Of a stretch of 64,000 nt of DNA, positions 1 to 16,259 are shown one piece after another. Position 1 is the first letter of the stretch, and each line of letters opens with the position of its first letter. The stretch is from Glandiceps talaboti (lineage: Eukaryota > Hemichordata > Enteropneusta > Spengelidae), in NCBI RefSeq assembly GCF_964340395.1, contig NC_135563.1:3514422-3578421 (forward strand), read 5' to 3'. The position numbers were made by a program, and so were the translations under genes. The notes below the pieces were generated by a model. The model was given only the letters and a program-made list of their open reading frames with translations. It did no database searches and had not been told where the DNA came from.

Positions 1-2530
1 AGCTATCAAATAATTCAAAATTAGAAAGTCAAAAGTAATTCAACATAAATACACCCACTTGTATGGATATGAGCGTCGGATTGTTGTCGCCTGACCTTTA
101 TGATAGACAGAACACAATACACGAATTAAGATAATGGTCTGATTGACAACAAAACAAATCACGTGATATTATTATCGATCTTTGGCCTTCAGACGTTTCA
201 TTAAAAGTTCTTTTTGCCCTAACATATTTATCATCGATGTAAGTTCAAAGCGACAATCAGCAATAACGTATAACGGACTTGTTAAAAGGAAACTCTTCAA
301 TATTTGATGGGCTCATAACTTGCAAATGTGTGTGATGACCCTTGCATACCTTGAGTAATTACTAGGAATATATACGTCGTTAAAAATTTATCTGTAAAAG
401 CTTTCTTTTCAATTATTCATGCTTCTGGAGTATGTGATCAAATTTGCATAACAGTTTGCATTGTTCTTATATTGAGGCAATAAAATATCCGGATTATGTA
501 CTCTTCAATAAGGCTTTCCTGCCTTTGGCTGAACGTGAAAACTTATGTAACATTTAACCCGTGGAAAGATAAACTAATAAAGTGCATGTTGATCTCCTTT
601 TCCATTACGCCTAAGCTGCGTATAAACGCGAGGGAGTTGTCCTCTATGATGCCGTTAGTCTGCTTGTCGAGAGACAGTCTTTAGTGAGGTTTTCTCGGTA
701 ATGGCTTGAGTCCCAAAAGAGTAATATGTGTCGGTTCAATCTTCACAAATCGATTTTCGAATTGCTTTGCACGGGTTTGATTATCTGTGGGTTAGTGTAC
801 ACTTCTGTATCCTGACAATCCTAGTGTCAATTTATTATTTGTCTTTGTAAGCTGAAGTAAAACTGTGCCGTTACAAAGTAGAAATCAAAGTTAATGTACA
901 GTGATTAATACTGCTAATTCTTTATGGTTCAGCTCAATGTAACTTTTGGCTGCCTTTAAGCTTGTTTTGTCGTTGAGGGCAGAGTCACAGAATATTGCAA
1001 CTTATCTTTTATCAATTCTCCGCGGCCTTACATGATATTTCGGATTAGCGCCCACGTTTACTTTATTCATGTATTACTTTCTTACTGGCAATTCTTACCA
1101 GGATATTTTTAAGAAAAATATTTCTGTGGCAGCTTTTGATTATTTCATATATTTTATCACTTTCAGAACCACCCTCCGCCACCTCACCCCAGACATTAAA
1201 CCCACAACGAAACTTCCATAAATGCGTTGCCCTATTCTATTACTTCTCTGAGATTTTTTTTCAAATCCCAAATGACGATTTCAGAATGACTTTACGCTAT
1301 GACTCATCTGCTGTGGTAGGTCAGGAATTTGTTTAGAATAAAATTCTATTTTAGTTCAAACTTTGAAGATATAAAATCAATCATCTGTAATTCATCAAAA
1401 TAAAAATAACATTTCAACAGTTGTAACAATTTCACTAACATGCAATTATCTAGTTTTCTTATTTCTTAATGACCAGTCGTATATCGCTTTTCTACTTTAT
1501 ACTCAATTCTTCAGCTTAAAAGCAAAGTTTGACAGTTGTAATTGTAATTAATGAAAGATTAAACGTGGTACAAAACTACCGTGACGGTTCTATTAAAAAG
1601 TGCTATGTATATGAGTAGAAACTGCTGTGTATGGATTATATATAATAACACAAATTACTAGTAGGATCGTACACTAGACATCCATTATAACAGAAATTTC
1701 GTGTTTGAGTCATTAAAAAATCACATATGACCACTTCTTTCCACCCGGGTACCGGTGATATAAACATGGCTAGTGTGAGACAACTTTCGACGAGGGTGGG
1801 CATGTGGGTGGGCCTAGGTATCCCCCAGTAAGATTTACATAAGCAATAAGTGTTCATTTACAAAGACAAAATTTCAATTTTGACATTTACGATGAAAAAA
1901 ACACAATTTACGAATTACGAAGAAAATAAACTGGAGTTTAAGTTTGACAATTCTAACTGGAAAGTTGCTGGAAGGGCAATTGTTTTGAATGATTGTTGAA
2001 TATGTTTTTGGAGATATATACAATTCTGAAAGCCGGAAGTAAACTAATACAACTAGGCAGGAACTGCAACAATGGGGGAGTGGAGCGACCGAGGGGGGGG
2101 GGGGGTCCAGCCTTCCCGCTGTTCAAACTTTTTGAACTTTTCGGACCAAAAGTATTCGCTCTAGATCTGGTGATATATTGAACCATTTTAACGCGTGACG
2201 TACAATTACGGTACTGGTGTATGTATTTTTCTTTTAGGTGTACGGAAAATATGGTACCGTTTTAACAGATTACAGTCTACATAAATAGTTGATTACGCTG
2301 TACGCTGACATCTGCATTACACTTTTACGATCCCTATTGAAACGTTATACAAACTACGAAAATAAAATGGCCCGATTACGAAGTACGAAAATAGCCCTTG
2401 CCCACCCTTTACACCTTAATTCTTAGACTTAATGTTCTCGTCCCATGGCGCTGTAGGAAATGCAGTGCAAAGTTGTACCTACTTTGTCTCATGCTATTCA
2501 TGGACACAGGCGATGTCAGATAGTTGGCAG
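1..2530. other. Non-coding stretch, no gene seen
   Basis: AT-rich DNA with only short chance open frames and no exon with convincing flanking splice sites. A poly-G run lies near 2093. The segments around 1860-1930 and 2345-2395 share loosely similar words (acgaattacgaa, gattacgaagtacga), which suggests an old repeat that I cannot delimit. Confidence 0.5.
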
Positions 2531-2534
2531 ATAT

Positions 2535-2865
2535 GGTAATGGTTGGGTAAAGATGGATACATTACACTTTATGTATACTGAGATAGTATACTTTGGGTAA
2601 AGATGGATACGTTACACTTTATGTATAGTGAGATAGTGTTATACTTTGGGTAAAGATGGATACATTACATTTTATGTATAGTGTTATATTTTGGGTAAAG
2701 ATGGATACGTTACACTTTATGTATAGTGAGATAGTGTTATACTTTGGGTAAAGATGGATACGTTACACTTTATGTATAGTGAGATAGTGTTATACTTTGG
2801 GTAAAGATGGATACATTACGTACACTTACTGTATAGTGAGATAGTGTTATATACTTTGGGCTAAC
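2535..2865. repeat. Minisatellite, about 60 bp units
   Basis: About six imperfect head-to-tail copies of a unit containing gggtaaagatggatac, ttacactttatgta and agtgagatagtgttat. Copies differ by small deletions and by substitutions such as cgttac/cattac. No gene is associated. Confidence 0.85.
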
Positions 2866-3684
2866 AGACCTTATACATGATAGTGCACTTGATCTGCTAG
2901 GCAGACAGAACTGGGTGACGTCATTGAAACATATTTCATACTCGTATGGTTTTGGTTTTGTCTGGCTTGCACAGGAGGTTGGATTGGTAACAAGGAAAGC
3001 ACAACGGAGTCGGGGGATAGTCATATGTTTATGCAGGACACCGACCTTGATTTTTCCCCGGCCCTAGGCCCTCTCATTTGTTATTACTTAAAGCTCCCTA
3101 GCATACTCGAATTAATTACTTTAGAAGCAAAAAATTGAAATGAGGAATGATATTTTTAATGTATTGTCGTCTCGTGAATAGAACACAACTCTCATTAAAG
3201 AATGGCTACCATGCATGTATATGTTTCGTCGATTATTTATGTTGAATAATAAGTTCATATATTAGGAAGTTGCTTAAAAGTCAACCTTGACAAGTTGAGT
3301 TGACACCAAAGCTCACAAAACTAATTTTGAAACATTTGTGTATCCTTAAAGAACACGAGGCAGTTTAATCTTAACTTAAGATATATTTGGTAATGGAACC
3401 CAGAAAACTCATTTTACCAACCCTGCATGGTGCAACCTCTCTGAAATAAAGTAAAAAATGTTCAGCCAATCAGCTTTCAAAAGGCCTGCTGTACACGTAC
3501 ACTGAGTGTGCCATTCTGGACAATGTCGAAGATATTTGATTTATAAAGAGACCAGGAGCCACTAAGTTTAATTTGTTAGTAGCATACCATTTTGAATTTT
3601 TTGTGTGAAAAATCTTGAGATTAGGCAATACATGTAAGTAATGATCAAGTGTGTGTGTTGGTGGGGGGGTGTATGTGTGCATGT

Positions 3685-3720
<36 letters not shown>

Positions 3721-3911
3721 GTTTACGGCGTGTCGGACGTGCTCTTATAAAGGCTTGCAAATTTTAGTCAACGCGGGCACATACGGCTGTAAGCACGCAA
3801 ACATTCACCTAACAAACATGCGGGCGTTGTACATGTATATTCACACAAAACACAGACAGACAGACAGACAGACAGACAGTCAGACAGACAGACAGACAGA
3901 CAGACAGACAT

Positions 3912-3954
<43 letters not shown>

Positions 3955-3985
3955 CAGACGCAGACACAGACAGACCCAGTACAAT
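3685..3985. repeat. (CA)n and (CAGA)n microsatellites
   Basis: A (CA)n tract at 3685-3716 is followed, after about 130 bp of unique sequence, by an interrupted (CAGA)n tract from about 3848. Frames open through these tracts are low-complexity artefacts. Confidence 0.95.
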
Positions 3986-4236
3986 CACAATTTATTTTAA
4001 TTGTTGCGCTATGATGCTCTCCGTTGGCGCACCCTAACTAAAACAAAAGTTTTGTTAGCTTTTGTCAGGAGAGGGCGCGCTTACAAAAAATACTTTTAAA
4101 ACAGCCTGGTATTGAATTTACAGAATGGTTGTTCCTGAACATCGTGCGAGTAAACTTTATTTTAACAATGTTACAATACACATTATTTAACAACATTCCT
4201 CTTCAAAATCTACCCTTCTTTCATATCGTGTACTCT

Positions 4237-4337
4237 GTGAGTGTGTGTGTGTGTGTGTGCGTGTGTGCGTGCGTGCGTGTGTGTGTGTGTGTGTGTGTGC
4301 GTGCGTGTGTCTGTGTGCGTGTGTCTGTGTGTGTTCA
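4237..4337. repeat. (GT)n microsatellite
   Basis: A (GT)n tract with interspersed gtgc and gtct interruptions, about 100 bp long. It lies in non-coding DNA. Confidence 0.95.
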
Positions 4338-4489
4338 TATAGACAGGCAGGCAGACATCAGAACAAAACAAGCTATTTGGCAAGGCAAATGCAGAAGGAA
4401 AAACAAATAAAATAATCACAAGATCCTATAAATATAGTGAGGTGTATATTTTATACAATCACTATTTGAATGCAATTCTAAACTTTGCC

Positions 4490-4504
4490 CCCCCCAAAAA
4501 AAAA

Positions 4505-4537
<33 letters not shown>

Positions 4538-4597
4538 AAATAAAATAAAATAAAATAAAATAAAATAAAATAAAATAAAATAAAATAAAATAAAATA
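4490..4597. repeat. A-rich compound microsatellite
   Basis: A short C run and A run are followed by (AAT)n and then (AAAAT)n up to 4597. The A-run start is compatible with an old poly-A tail that expanded, but no element body is recognisable upstream. Confidence 0.9.
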
Positions 4598-4929
4598 TTA
4601 TTTTGTTTATAATTTTGATTATTCATAGATCATCAAACTTGGCATATTGCTAAATATGTACACCAACATATTGTTTTGTTGCATTGTGTTGTAAATGTAA
4701 ATGTACAACATGTTACAAGACCACTTATCGCTGTCAAACATATAGTCCATGTAGCCAGAAGACTGACATATCTGAAAAGCCTGTCTCAATACATGTACAT
4801 ACAAATGGTATTGGACATCGACTCCTATATAGTCTGTACCTTCGTCCGCTGACTTGACATGATATCGAAAAATAAGTCTGTTTTTCCAATAATGTGTGGT
4901 AACTTTTAGAATTCTCTCCAGATATTTAG

Positions 4930-5076
4930 TGATGACGTCATAGCCTGCTTACGACGCTGTTGAGATAGATGGTTAGCTGGCCGTACCTCCCTAGCCTATT
5001 GATGCTAGGGTTGGGGAGGTACGACCAGCTAACGGTGTATCTCAACAGCGTCGTAAACGGGTAATGATGTCATTGA
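4930..5076. mobile_element. Hairpin foldback element (MITE-like)
   Basis: The left arm (acgacgctgttgagat, ggttagctgg, cgtacctccc) is the inverse of the right arm (gggaggtacg, ccagctaac, atctcaacagcgtcgt). Similarity runs out to gatgacgtcat on the left and atgatgtcat on the right, with a loop of about 20 bp. The whole unit is about 147 bp with no coding capacity. This is a typical short foldback element or MITE remnant; the family is not assignable. Confidence 0.75.
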
Positions 5077-5079
5077 GGT

Positions 5080-6214
5080 TCCAAAATTTTGAATACGGAC
5101 TGGACGAACAGCCGTAGTCTCGGGTACAAAATTTCTCTGTTTCAGAGTATACTAAACCACCTGTATCATGGTGTGTCAACACTAAATTCCTCCTCAATAT
5201 AAGTTGTACAGTGCATTGTGTATGTGGAATTTGTACACTGAGTTCAGCTGAAAATGGCGTCTGGGGAATATATCCGTGAATATCTGTGGTATCCAAATCG
5301 TTCATACGTAACAGACAGACAGACAAAGTGTGCTTTGATTCTTGGCAATATGAATCAATTCAAAGAATTAGTTTTCATCTATAAATATAGCCAATAGTAG
5401 GGTTCTACTACCAAAAATAGAATCCCTTAAATATGTATTTGAGCTCTGATACTTTCCTTTCTTTCCATATAATCAAGTGAAATGTGTCCATGTAAATAGT
5501 CAGTACACATCGGCGACTTAAAATCTGTATAACTTAGGTGTACTTAAAATGCTTGGACAATGAAAACATATCACTCGGGCTGAAATCGGCAACTCACAAA
5601 ATTGTGCATATCGAAAAGTAAATATCTGTAAATTGTAATGGCTGTATGAACAATGTGTTCAACAGTTTTGCTAATGTTACTGTCTCATTTCAAGTTTGCC
5701 GAGTTTTGTCAAATTTCAAATAAGCAGTCATAATATATTTTTTACTCTTACAACATGCACCTTTTAACACTTAGTTTTACATTATGATTCAGGTACATTA
5801 CCATGACCTTTGACACGATTATGAAGCTTTACTCTGCGCTGTAATGTCACACTCAAAATAAAACAGTGACCAAAATAAACAAAAAATTGACTTAACTGGA
5901 TGGACGGTTTAAAGTTTAACTATATCAATAGTTTGATGTCTTTAAAGCTTTCAGTAAATCTCTCCATTAATATATTGTTTTCAATAAAGTGTTATCGTAA
6001 CGTTGCTTTGTAAATCATACAAACTTTTCAGTGAAACAAAAGATCTCAAAACGAAGCTTGAAAATATACAATCCATATAAAGAGATAAGTTGAACACATT
6101 TTTATATTTTATGGATATTTTAAAGACGGTGACAGCAAAACAAAATTGGTCATTACTACACCAAATACGATAACCGAACTATCCGATATAAATTGGATTA
6201 CAATCATGTTGAAA
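5080..6214. other. Non-coding stretch, no gene seen
   Basis: AT-rich sequence without convincing exons. The only longer open frame (5042-5326, minus) partly overlaps the hairpin element and shows no recognisable domain. Confidence 0.5.
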
Positions 6215-7050
6215 GGCTGCGGTCAGAATTTGGAATGGAGGGATGGGGAACTGGAAAGAATACGCTCCAAACGATTTTCGCAGCCCACTTCCTCTTAAGC
6301 AATGTCAGAAAATTTTAAGTCCCCCCCCCCCCCATCTCCCCGATGAATCCAAGAATTTTCATAATAGAGATGTACAAGTATGCAGTACACTGATACACTA
6401 CGTTATTAAAAGTAACTTACAGTAAAAATCGACTCCATAGTCCAGAAGCTATTTTTACAAATAAATGTAGCTGAGGTGAAGAGATACTAAGCCAACAGGG
6501 TTTTTCCATTCAAGTTTTAATGGGGGAGACAGGGTCAACCATGATGGCCGTTGTGGGGATGGAGTGAGGGCCGGCCCCTCTCCCATTGTGATTTTTTTTA
6601 AAAAGTAGAAAGCCACTAGAGGCGTAACATATCAAACCATATACATAATCTAAAGCCATAGAATATTGTCTTCAATACCTCAATTGAATACAGTTCCTCT
6701 CAGTACAAATTATTTGGCTATTATCCCCATTTGCAATTATTTATTAATGTATACAAACAGAGAGGAATATTAAGACAGACACGTTGTATTTGCTATCATC
6801 TGTCACATACATACATGTAAATATAGATAACAAATGAAGTGTACATTACTGCTGCGGAGCCGTAAGAAATTGTACATGTGCACTGATAATTTCTTTTGGT
6901 TTAAGAGTCACAACTCAATAGCAAAATATTTCAAGTCCCCACCCCCCACCCCCCACCCCACCCCTCCTTCTCAGGCCAGCAGAATTTTTAAGTCCACCTC
7001 CCCTTAGCACTCCGAATTTGTTCTTTCCTCTCCCAATTCTGACCGCAGCC
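6215..7050. mobile_element. Non-autonomous element with terminal inverted repeats
   Basis: The left end reads ggctgcggtcagaattt and the right end aattctgaccgcagcc, near-perfect inverted copies that bound about 836 bp. Just inside both ends are C-rich or G-rich tracts (6320-6333, 6935-6965). There is no open frame of note. The right end lies only 33 bp beyond the stop codon of the minus-strand gene that ends at 7084, so the element probably forms part of that gene's 3' flank or 3' UTR. No clear target-site duplication was found. Confidence 0.65.
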
Positions 7051-7083
7051 TAAATACCGTCTACAGCAATATGACACAAACCC

Positions 7084-9685
<2,602 letters not shown>

Positions 9686-10489
9686 CTTACTCCTCTATGT
9701 TAATGGTTTGGAAGACTCCGATTATATCGCTGTGATTAAGAGATTATAGCATTACATTATTATATCTGATATCCTTAAACACAGGCAAACTAAACAAAAA
9801 ATGGTATTCACACAATTACAAAATTGACATAGATCGTTTCTCGGTAACTTGGAATAGCGCCCGCTACAGGTGACAGTGGTAACAAAATCGAAATGTTCGC
9901 TCCTGAGAAATACAATATTAGCTAGTATTAGTAACAGAAATGTATTTCTCAGGCGATAACCTGGTTTTGTTAAGACGGTAAATATCTACATTATCTGCAC
10001 CGTGATGCCAATTTTGGTTATCAATATCAACATAAAAGCAAACACTTATACGAGTCTCACTGCCATTATTTTGTTCAGTCCAGGCAATCATAAAACCAAA
10101 CTGGAACACTCAATGTTTTACTTCATACGCCCAACATTTATATATCCGTTCTCAGCTACCTCTAGTTGGTAATTTTAACATTGCTTCACATGTTAAGTTC
10201 TATTCTCATTCCGTAAGAGTTTGAGCCAATACTTAATAATACGAAGAAATCTTAAAGTGATGACAACTTCTGTCTCCCACATTCACAAAGCACAGCAAGA
10301 TTACTAGTATTCCTACTAACTTTAAGAATATATATTTACAATAGTACACATCTAACACATCTAATTCATGTACTTTCACTTATAACCAAATTTAAACGAA
10401 ATGCCTCCGGTAAGGTCAAAACCGTAGATTGTTGGGCCTGTACACACATTGTTGGAATGAACAATTCTGTACTATAGCCATATACAAGA

Positions 10490-11400
10490 TGTATCACTTA
10501 ATAGGAAAATTAATGATATGAAACTGTACGAAGTTTGAAAGTTGAATAGTTAACATATTGCCTAATTATCAAAAAATCATTAATTATGCAAATTATCCAT
10601 TTAGCTTATACGCGACATAATTAAGCTTTATATGACGCGTGCACGTCTTTTATCACAAATACATGTACTAAATTATCTGAAATTTAAAGTTTGCATTCTA
10701 AAGATATTGCCGAATTATCGAAATGATTACTTATGGGAAATTATACATCGCAATTAAATACTACATAAGCAACTACATCAAATAGGTATGAATTTTTATG
10801 GTTGATGGATGTATCAAGTTAGGTGAAATTTGAAGTTTGCATTCTTATGATATAGCCTAATTACCGAAAATCACTAATTATGCAAATTACCATTACAATT
10901 ATAAACTATACCAACAGGTTTTAGAGGATGTGTGTGTTTTCTCATGATTGATGTATGTGCCAAATTATATGGAATTTGAAGAGTGCATTCCAAAGATATA
11001 ACTTAATTACTGAAGATCATTGATAATTCAAATTACTCATCAAAAGTAAAAGCTACGTCAAGAAACTTCATGTGAGCATTGTTATGGTTGACATATGTAC
11101 CAAATTATATGAAATTTGAATCTTGCATCCTTAAGATATAACCTAGTTACCGAAAATCATTTTAATTATGCGAATTATTCATTAAAACTGTAAGTAACAT
11201 CAACAAACTTTTATTGGGCATATGCGCTTTGTTATGGTTAATGTATAAACTAATGTATATTGAAATTGAAGTATGCATTCTAAAGATATAGCCTAATTAC
11301 CGAAAATAATTAATTATGCAAATTATTCATTACAACTGTAAGTTAAATCAACAAACTTTAAAGGGCATGTGCGTTTTGTTATGGTTAACGTATGGACTAA
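10490..11400. repeat. Old tandem repeat, about 145 bp units
   Basis: About six diverged units, each with tgaaatttgaag, gcattctaaagatata, cctaattaccgaaaatcat and aattatgcaaattat, spaced about 145 bp apart (near 10589, 10735, 10880, 11025, 11170 and 11316). The divergence makes this much older than the other arrays in the window. It is non-coding. Confidence 0.75.
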
Positions 11401-13740
11401 ATTCTAAGCAAGTTTACTTTACATTTTACACTAAAGATGACCTACCAGTGACCCACATCCTATTGATACCATGTATTACTTGTGGAGTGTGTGTACACAT
11501 GACGCAGCTCGAGAAATAGGTAAAATGTTAATATATTTATAAAGTTTTACTGCGTCATTTACACGTAACTGTTGTTATTGTATAACTATTCTTTCTACTG
11601 TATAACCTAATACATGAACGACAACTGTAGTAATACAGTGTTTCCTATAAGATATGTATATATATATATACACATATAAACCCTGACCCAGTTTCGCAAT
11701 ACCAGTATGCCTATGTAAACGTCATCAAACGTTTGACCATAGAGTTCCATGGTTTGTCGACGGTCGCGCACAGACACGTAAATAATAATGCTCTCTTGAA
11801 TGACTTCTCGATAGAAAACATAACGATTATCTCACGTACCTCTAAGAAAGAAATCCTTAAAAATATTAGTCCACGAGTAACATGGGCGAATTGTCACTGA
11901 CAATATAGGCAACCTTTGGTGACAAGCTCCTTGCTTGGACTAAAGCCTCAATGTTGTTGTTGTTTCACTTTGGCGCATGCGCATACAACTTATATCGATG
12001 CGAAATTTGGATGTGAGCTCATTTCTCATTGCTAGAAATACAGGGAAACCGTAAATGAAATTTAACACTAAAGTCAAGCAAACGTCAGGTAAATTCCCCA
12101 AATATACAGCTCAAAAATACTACAAGAGGAAAAGCTAGGGTCCGAGGAGTACCGAACGGGCAAATTGTAGAAGGAATGAAATTGAAATTAGTAGGCCACT
12201 GTTGATAAAAAAAAAAAAAAAAAAACACTGTAATACAGTATGAAGTTCTTAGTAATCTAGATGACAATCATCTATGCGTTAAAAATTGTCAAGTCCAGGG
12301 GACACAATTTCACCACGTCTATTTACACTCTCACGAAGTTTAATTCATTTATGCTAAAATCAATACGCATTCTTTATTAGACAAAAGTTCATTCAATATT
12401 TAAGTATTATTAAAAACACTATAGTCCAAATATGGGCATGTGCACCTGAGGATTAGGAGCTAATCCAACCTCTACACATCTGGCAAATTAAGTACTACCC
12501 AATCGCCAGGTGTAAACACTAACAGTGGGACAATAATTACTGCTATGCCCTCGTCCCCTAAAGTATGTCACGGCGTTGAGCATAATCAGGGCCGTAGCCT
12601 GACCAAATTGCCAGGGGGCAGAACTTTGTCTTGGTGCAATCATGCATTTAAAATTTAGAAATGTGGCTAATTTCCATAAATTAGCGTGCAATTTACATAA
12701 TATTTATTTTAGCATACACAATTAAACATGATATGTAAGGCCAGAAAAAATTAAAAAGCTGTTCATCAGGTACATCACATTGGATAGGTAGGTCGATTTT
12801 TTTAATTTAATATTTACAATGCTTGACAAAGATATAAAAACAAACCATATATAATGATAGCAAAATATTTCAGGTTGAGTTTATATAGAACCTATTCAGT
12901 CATATTGATTTTATCTCTTGCAATTTGACTGCGTAGCAATCGATTTCCATATCGGTTCTACAGTTAGGAAATGTACACAATTTAAGGTTAAACATATTTT
13001 GTAGCTACAAAATATTTTGTAGCTCCTCTCACCCTCTCCTCTCAACAAATCTTAAGCCCCGCCAAAAATGAAACTCAAGCATTATTTTAGCCATCCCTTC
13101 TGTCACCTACACTACAATTCAAAGTCTTTAGATGCTTGAACTTATGGTATTAAAATACCAGAATTGAGATAATTATGCTGCGCAGTACATATATCTGGAA
13201 GTGTATTTCGTTGCGGCAAAGTTTAAAGATATTTTGCGGATGTGTACATGGTAAATGACTTCTCCTGAAGTTTAATTTGGTTTCAAAAAAACCAAATAAA
13301 GAACAAAACATTTCAAGACTTTCAGACTATCAGACTTTTGATGACCCAATGACTGCTCAGCCCACTTACCGTGGTCGTAAACTTTTGCTCAATTCTTTTT
13401 TAATAGTGCACGTTGGATATGCAACAGCTTAATTTAATCTCATACAATGCCAAGTAAACCACTGTATAAGATACTATATTATTTGGAATAGACTCAAATG
13501 TATATTGTTACATGTATTATTCAGAAAATATGAAGAAATCTCCTTAATTTTGAAACAAAGTGTGCATTTTACTGATATGCGAAGCCCGCATGAGAATATA
13601 TTGCCCATCACCAAAAAATGTATATTTAAATGCCAAATATATGGGTAGGTCGGGCCCGTTGAACAACTTTTTAAAAAACTGTCTGGCCTAATGTCGTACC
13701 TTTTGAAAGTAGTTGCCGAAATGATGTCACATTCAAAGTA
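11400..13740. other. Non-coding stretch, no gene seen
   Basis: No supported exon on either strand. It contains a short A-run at 12207-12225 and a small palindrome (gtagctacaaaatattttg) near 13001. Confidence 0.5.
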
Positions 13741-13744
13741 TAAT

Positions 13745-14895
13745 ATACTGGCTTTGTATTCATAACACTACATACTACTACATACTGGCTTTGTATTCAT
13801 ATATCACTACATACTACTACATACTGGCTTTGTATTCATAGCACTACATACTACTACATACTGGCTTTGTATCCACATCATACATACTACTACATACTGA
13901 CTGTGTATTCATATCACTACATACTACTACATACTGACTGTGTATTCATATCACTACATACTACTACATACTGGCTTTGTATCCACATCATACATACTAC
14001 TACATACTGACTGTGTATTCATATCACTACATACTACTACATACTGGCTTTGTATTCATAGCACCACATACTACTACATACTGGCTTTGTATTCACAGTA
14101 CTACATACTACTACATACTGGCTTTGTATTCATAGCACTACATACTACTACATACTGGTTTGTATTCACAGTACTACATACTACTACATACTGGTTTGTA
14201 TTCATAGCACTACATACTACTACATACTGGCTTTGTATTCATAGCACTACACACTACTACACAATGGCTTTGTATTCACAGTACTACATACTACTACATA
14301 CTGGCTTTGTATTCATAGCACTACATACTACTACATACTGGTTTGTATTCACAGTACTACATACTACTACATACTGGTTTGTATTCATAGCACTACATAC
14401 TACTACATACTGGCTTTGTATTCATAGCACTACACACTACTACATAATGGCTTTGTATTCATAGTACTACATACTACTACATACTGGCTTTGTATTTATA
14501 GCACTACATATTAGTACATACTGGCATTGTATTCATAGCACTACATACTACTACATACTGGCTTTGTATTCATAGCACTACATACTACTACATACTGGTT
14601 TGTATTCATAGCACTACATACTACTCCATACTGGCTTTGTATTCATAGCACTACATACTACTACATACTGGTTTTGTATTCATATCACTACATACTACTA
14701 CATACTGTCTTTGTATTCATAGCACTACATACTACTACATACTGTCTTTGTATTCATAGCACTACATACTACTACATACTGTCTTTGTATTCATAGCACT
14801 ACATACTACTACATACTGTCTTTGTATTCATAGCACTACATACTACTACATACTGTCTTTGTATTCATAGCACTACATACTACTACATACTGATT
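13745..14895. repeat. Minisatellite, about 37 bp units, about 30 copies
   Basis: Head-to-tail units built from actacatactactacatact, then ggctttgtattcata, then gc. Variants: tcatatcac, tccacatcat, tcacagtac, gtctttg and gactgtg, several of them clustered in local runs. The array ends sharply near 14893. Open frames through it are repeat artefacts. Confidence 0.95.
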
Positions 14896-15270
14896 TGAAA
14901 TCGATTATGCTGCCTGAAACATTTTCAATTTTGTCCAATTTAGTTAAAAGCGAGGATGGGGTGAGGCTGAGGCCTAACTAAACGATTTTAATTTGTTAAT
15001 TCTACAATTAGCTATTGATCTAGCCCCCCCTAATAATTTGACAATAAACAATTGTACGTTTCTTTATAGCTTTACACTAACTTTTATTTGTATTATTACT
15101 GTCGTCTATGTTTATCCTTAGTATACATATTATGTTTTCACTCCACGAATACGGTCAGTTCCGCTGTTGAAATAACATTCTCATCTCTGTTGTACACTTT
15201 TATCGTATGTTATCATTGATATAAACTAGTGACATTAAATAATGGATGATCACAGATGCTGCCCTGTAAG

Positions 15271-16019
15271 GGACCGGTCAGTTTCTTCGGCCTGGGGGGG
15301 GTCCGGTGGATTGGGAGGGTGGGGGTCACTCTGTTTTTGAAATTAGCAGTAGGGGGGGTCATGCTGTTTTCAGAATTGTGGATGGGGGGGGGGGTCATTG
15401 TGTTTTGGATTGTGATGGAAGAAAAAAATCCTTTTTCTACAATGGCATATAGCCTTGTCTGAAATGTGGTACATGTCAATATTTGTTCTTCTCCCTGTTT
15501 CTTACATGAATTCTTTAATATTATTTATTAGTTCAAGCATAACTATAAATATACATATACATGTATTACCTCACCACCCCCTAGGACCCCCCCCCCACTA
15601 CATGAGGTGTACACATCCCAATCTCAAGTTCTTCACCCTACCTCTTACTGTCAAGATGCTATCAAACTTAATATTTCAAAAAAAAAATCTTTTTACATGT
15701 TGTTGCTGTCTTGTAAAGCTTGGACATTATTGTCTGAAAGGGCCTGAATAGTCTCAAAATTGACTTTTCAGAGTAAAAAATCTCCAGGGCTTCTAGGGGG
15801 AGACCCCCCTAGGACCCCCATAACAGATATACATATTCCCTGCTCAAGCTTTCCTATACCTTTCACTGTCAAGATGCTATTAAACTCCTTTTGGAATATA
15901 TTTACCTTGTGTAGTCAATATATTTAAATATGATAGTGCTAACCCGGGATCTTATAAAGTAGATGCAAGACAGTCAAGCAGTCCACACTGAGTCACGATC
16001 AAAAAATACCTGTCATGTG

Positions 16020-16100
<81 letters not shown>

Positions 16101-16255
16101 GATGTATATATGGGGGGTCATCATGTTTTAGAATTAAGTATAGGGGGGTCAGCCTGTTTTTGGTTTTACAGATGGGGGGGTCAGTGACATTTTGTCGGCC
16201 CTATTTAAGAATCCACCGCACCCCCCCCCCCCAGGCTGAAGAAACTGACCGGTCC
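15271..16255. mobile_element. Complete TIR element, GGACCGGTCAGTTTC family
   Basis: The left terminus is ggaccggtcagtttcttcgg and the right terminus is its inverse, gaagaaactgaccggtcc. Together they bound 985 bp with no coding capacity. Subterminal poly-G (left) and poly-C (right) tracts are characteristic, and an expanded (TA)n tract lies at 16026-16091. Related copies occur at 26187-26806, 34249-34605 (inverted) and 55808-57003 (inverted). This is a non-autonomous DNA-transposon-like family with no obvious target-site duplication. The superfamily is not assigned. Confidence 0.7.
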
Positions 16256-16259
16256 CCAA

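Noticed and set aside
1793-2412. Possible element bounded by gggtgggca and tgcccaccc
   Set aside because: The inverted match is only about ten bases and G/C-rich, and no further arm similarity was found.
9918-10109. 63-codon minus frame (FQFGFMIAWTEQNNGSE) as a further exon of the gene at 7084-9685
   Set aside because: The only donor-like site in it gives a phase that runs into a stop in the exon at 9685. No acceptor or family support.
13940-14464. 174-codon Tyr/Thr/His-rich frame
   Set aside because: Translation of the 37 bp minisatellite. The period preserves the frame through part of the array, and the frame breaks where unit length changes.
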